Part shown: positions 6,086 through 7,015 of the stretch, piece after piece
How positions within the stretch are numbered: the first letter of the stretch is position 1
Layout: every line of letters begins with the position of its first letter
Origin: Propionibacteriaceae bacterium
GTDB taxonomy: Bacteria > Actinomycetota > Actinomycetes > Propionibacteriales > Propionibacteriaceae
DNA length: 7,015 bases
Direction: 5' to 3'
NCBI GenBank assembly: GCA_031262845.1
Contig: JAISGZ010000184.1
Span: 1-7,015, forward strand
The notes under the pieces: model-generated
The model's database searches: none
Told to the model about the DNA's origin: nothing
What the model saw: the letters and a program-made list of their open reading frames with translations, nothing else
Program-made: the position numbers and the translations under genes

Positions 6086-7015
6086 GTGAGAAGACTGAGT
6101 GCTGATGTCGTCGTTGTCGGTGGTGGGACGACCGGGGTGGGCGTGGTTCGGGATCTGGCTCTACGGGGTTACCAAGCGGTGCTACTCGACCGGGCCGATT
6201 TGGCGCAGGGCACCAGCGGGCGCTTCCACGGCTTGTTGCATTCGGGTGGTCGCTACGTCGTTTCCGATCCGGAGTCGGGCCGCGAGTGTGCCCAGGAGAA
6301 TGCCATCATCCGCCGGATTCAACCGTCGGCGGTGGAGCCGACCGGTGGTTTGTTTGTTGTCTTACAGGATGACCCGGATCCGACCTGGCCGGATCAGTTC
6401 GTGGCCGGGGCGGCCCAGGCCCAGGTGCCGATCGAGGAGATCACCGTGGCCCAGGCCTTGCGTTGGGAACCTCGGCTCAACCCGGCCATCACACGAGCTT
6501 TTCGGGTTGAAGACGCCAGCGTCGACGGCTGGCAAATCGCCTGGACCGCCGCCCATTCGGCCCGCCAGCAGGGGGCTCAGATTCTGACCTACACCGAGGC
6601 GACCGCTATCCACCAGTCGGGCGGTCAGGTCAGCGCGGTGGCGGCGCTTGACCGCAAAACCGGTGAAGAGGTCATCGTCGAGTGTGGTTTCGTGCTCAAC
6701 TGTGCCGGTCCTTGGGCTGGCCGGGTGGCCGAATTGGCGGGTTGTCAGCCGGTCAACGTGGTGCCGGGCCGGGGCATCATGGTGGCCGTCAACCGCTACA
6801 CCAACGTCTGTCTCAACCGCTGTATCAAACCCTCTGACGGTGATCTTTTGGTGCCCTCACATGGGGTTTCGATCATGGGCACGACTGATGTCCGGGCGGC
6901 CGATCCGGATCAACTTGAGATTCCCCGGTCCGAGGTCCAGCAGATGATGGACTCGGCTGAACTCTTGGCGCCGGGTTTTCGCCAGGCCCGTTGTCTCCAC
7001 GTCTGGTCGGGCGCC
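6086..7015 (+). CDS. glpA: Glycerol-3-phosphate dehydrogenase, FAD subunit GlpA (N-terminal 310 residues, cut by window edge)
   Basis: GlpA oxidises glycerol 3-phosphate to dihydroxyacetone phosphate and, with GlpB and GlpC, passes electrons to membrane quinones. The reading frame has 310 codons up to the window end; full-length E. coli GlpA has about 540 residues. An FAD-binding Rossmann motif GGGTTG (residues 12-17) is followed by LLDR with Asp35 at the end of the second strand. Then come GTSGRFHGLLHSGGRY (42-57), VEPTGGLFV, NCAGPWAG, NRCIKPSDGDLLVP (around 244-257) and GTTD (265-268). These follow E. coli GlpA closely, including the KPSD segment, and fit it better than aerobic GlpD. There is no signal peptide; the protein should sit at the inner face of the membrane through its partners. 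The GTG start has a good ribosome site. It is preceded by a terminator and its own promoter candidate, so it is probably the first gene of a separate glp unit. Confidence 0.93.
   Translation, partial: MRRLSADVVVVGGGTTGVGVVRDLALRGYQAVLLDRADLAQGTSGRFHGLLHSGGRYVVSDPESGRECAQENAIIRRIQPSAVEPTGGLFVVLQDDPDPTWPDQFVAGAAQAQVPIEEITVAQALRWEPRLNPAITRAFRVEDASVDGWQIAWTAAHSARQQGAQILTYTEATAIHQSGGQVSAVAALDRKTGEEVIVECGFVLNCAGPWAGRVAELAGCQPVNVVPGRGIMVAVNRYTNVCLNRCIKPSDGDLLVPSHGVSIMGTTDVRAADPDQLEIPRSEVQQMMDSAELLAPGFRQARCLHVWSGA

Noticed and set aside
1..7015. CRISPR array, tRNA or rRNA gene, toxin-antitoxin or defence system
   Set aside because: I looked for regularly spaced repeats, tRNA T-loop and CCA signatures, and small paired genes on both strands and found none; the genes present are ordinary housekeeping and metabolic ones.

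Overview
This is a high-GC, densely coded actinobacterial window. Three things point to Actinomycetota: the suf gene order (sufC-sufS-sufU-sufT), overlapping ATGA/TGATG gene junctions, and a valyl-tRNA synthetase of the alternative type that I know from bifidobacteria and related groups. A Propionibacteriaceae-like or Bifidobacterium-like host would fit, but family-level placement is only an inference. All convincing genes lie on the + strand. I see no cryptic new system here. The window is housekeeping and metabolic genes with two intergenic regions, one of which has real unexplained structure.

Positions 1-2728 hold the 3' end of a SUF iron-sulfur cluster assembly operon. It runs from the C-terminus of the ATPase SufC, through the cysteine desulfurase SufS and the zinc-dependent sulfurtransferase SufU, to the MIP18/DUF59 protein SufT. 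Each gene overlaps the next by 1-4 bases, so they are very likely one translationally coupled transcript. SufS takes sulfur from cysteine as a persulfide, SufU accepts it, the SufBCD scaffold (mostly outside the window) builds the cluster, and SufT helps in cluster maturation or delivery. SufS and SufT both carry unusual low-complexity N-terminal extensions.

Positions 2729-2959 are a 231-base gap with no gene and no convincing terminator. It ends in a TATGAT box placed so that the valS transcript could begin at or next to its own ATG, making it leaderless. valS (2960-5548) encodes a complete ValS with intact HVGH and KMSKS motifs and no C-terminal coiled-coil arm.

Positions 5549-6085 are a 537-base intergenic region. 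It holds an imperfect 23-base tandem repeat that looks like a decayed mobile-element end, an AT-rich palindrome, a strong hairpin terminator, a distant 10-base inverted repeat, a cluster of ATCAGC repeats and a plausible sigma70-type promoter. The last gene (6086 to the window edge) is the 5' part of glpA, the FAD subunit of a respiratory glycerol-3-phosphate dehydrogenase. It starts at GTG behind a good Shine-Dalgarno sequence and is probably followed outside the window by the rest of a glp operon.
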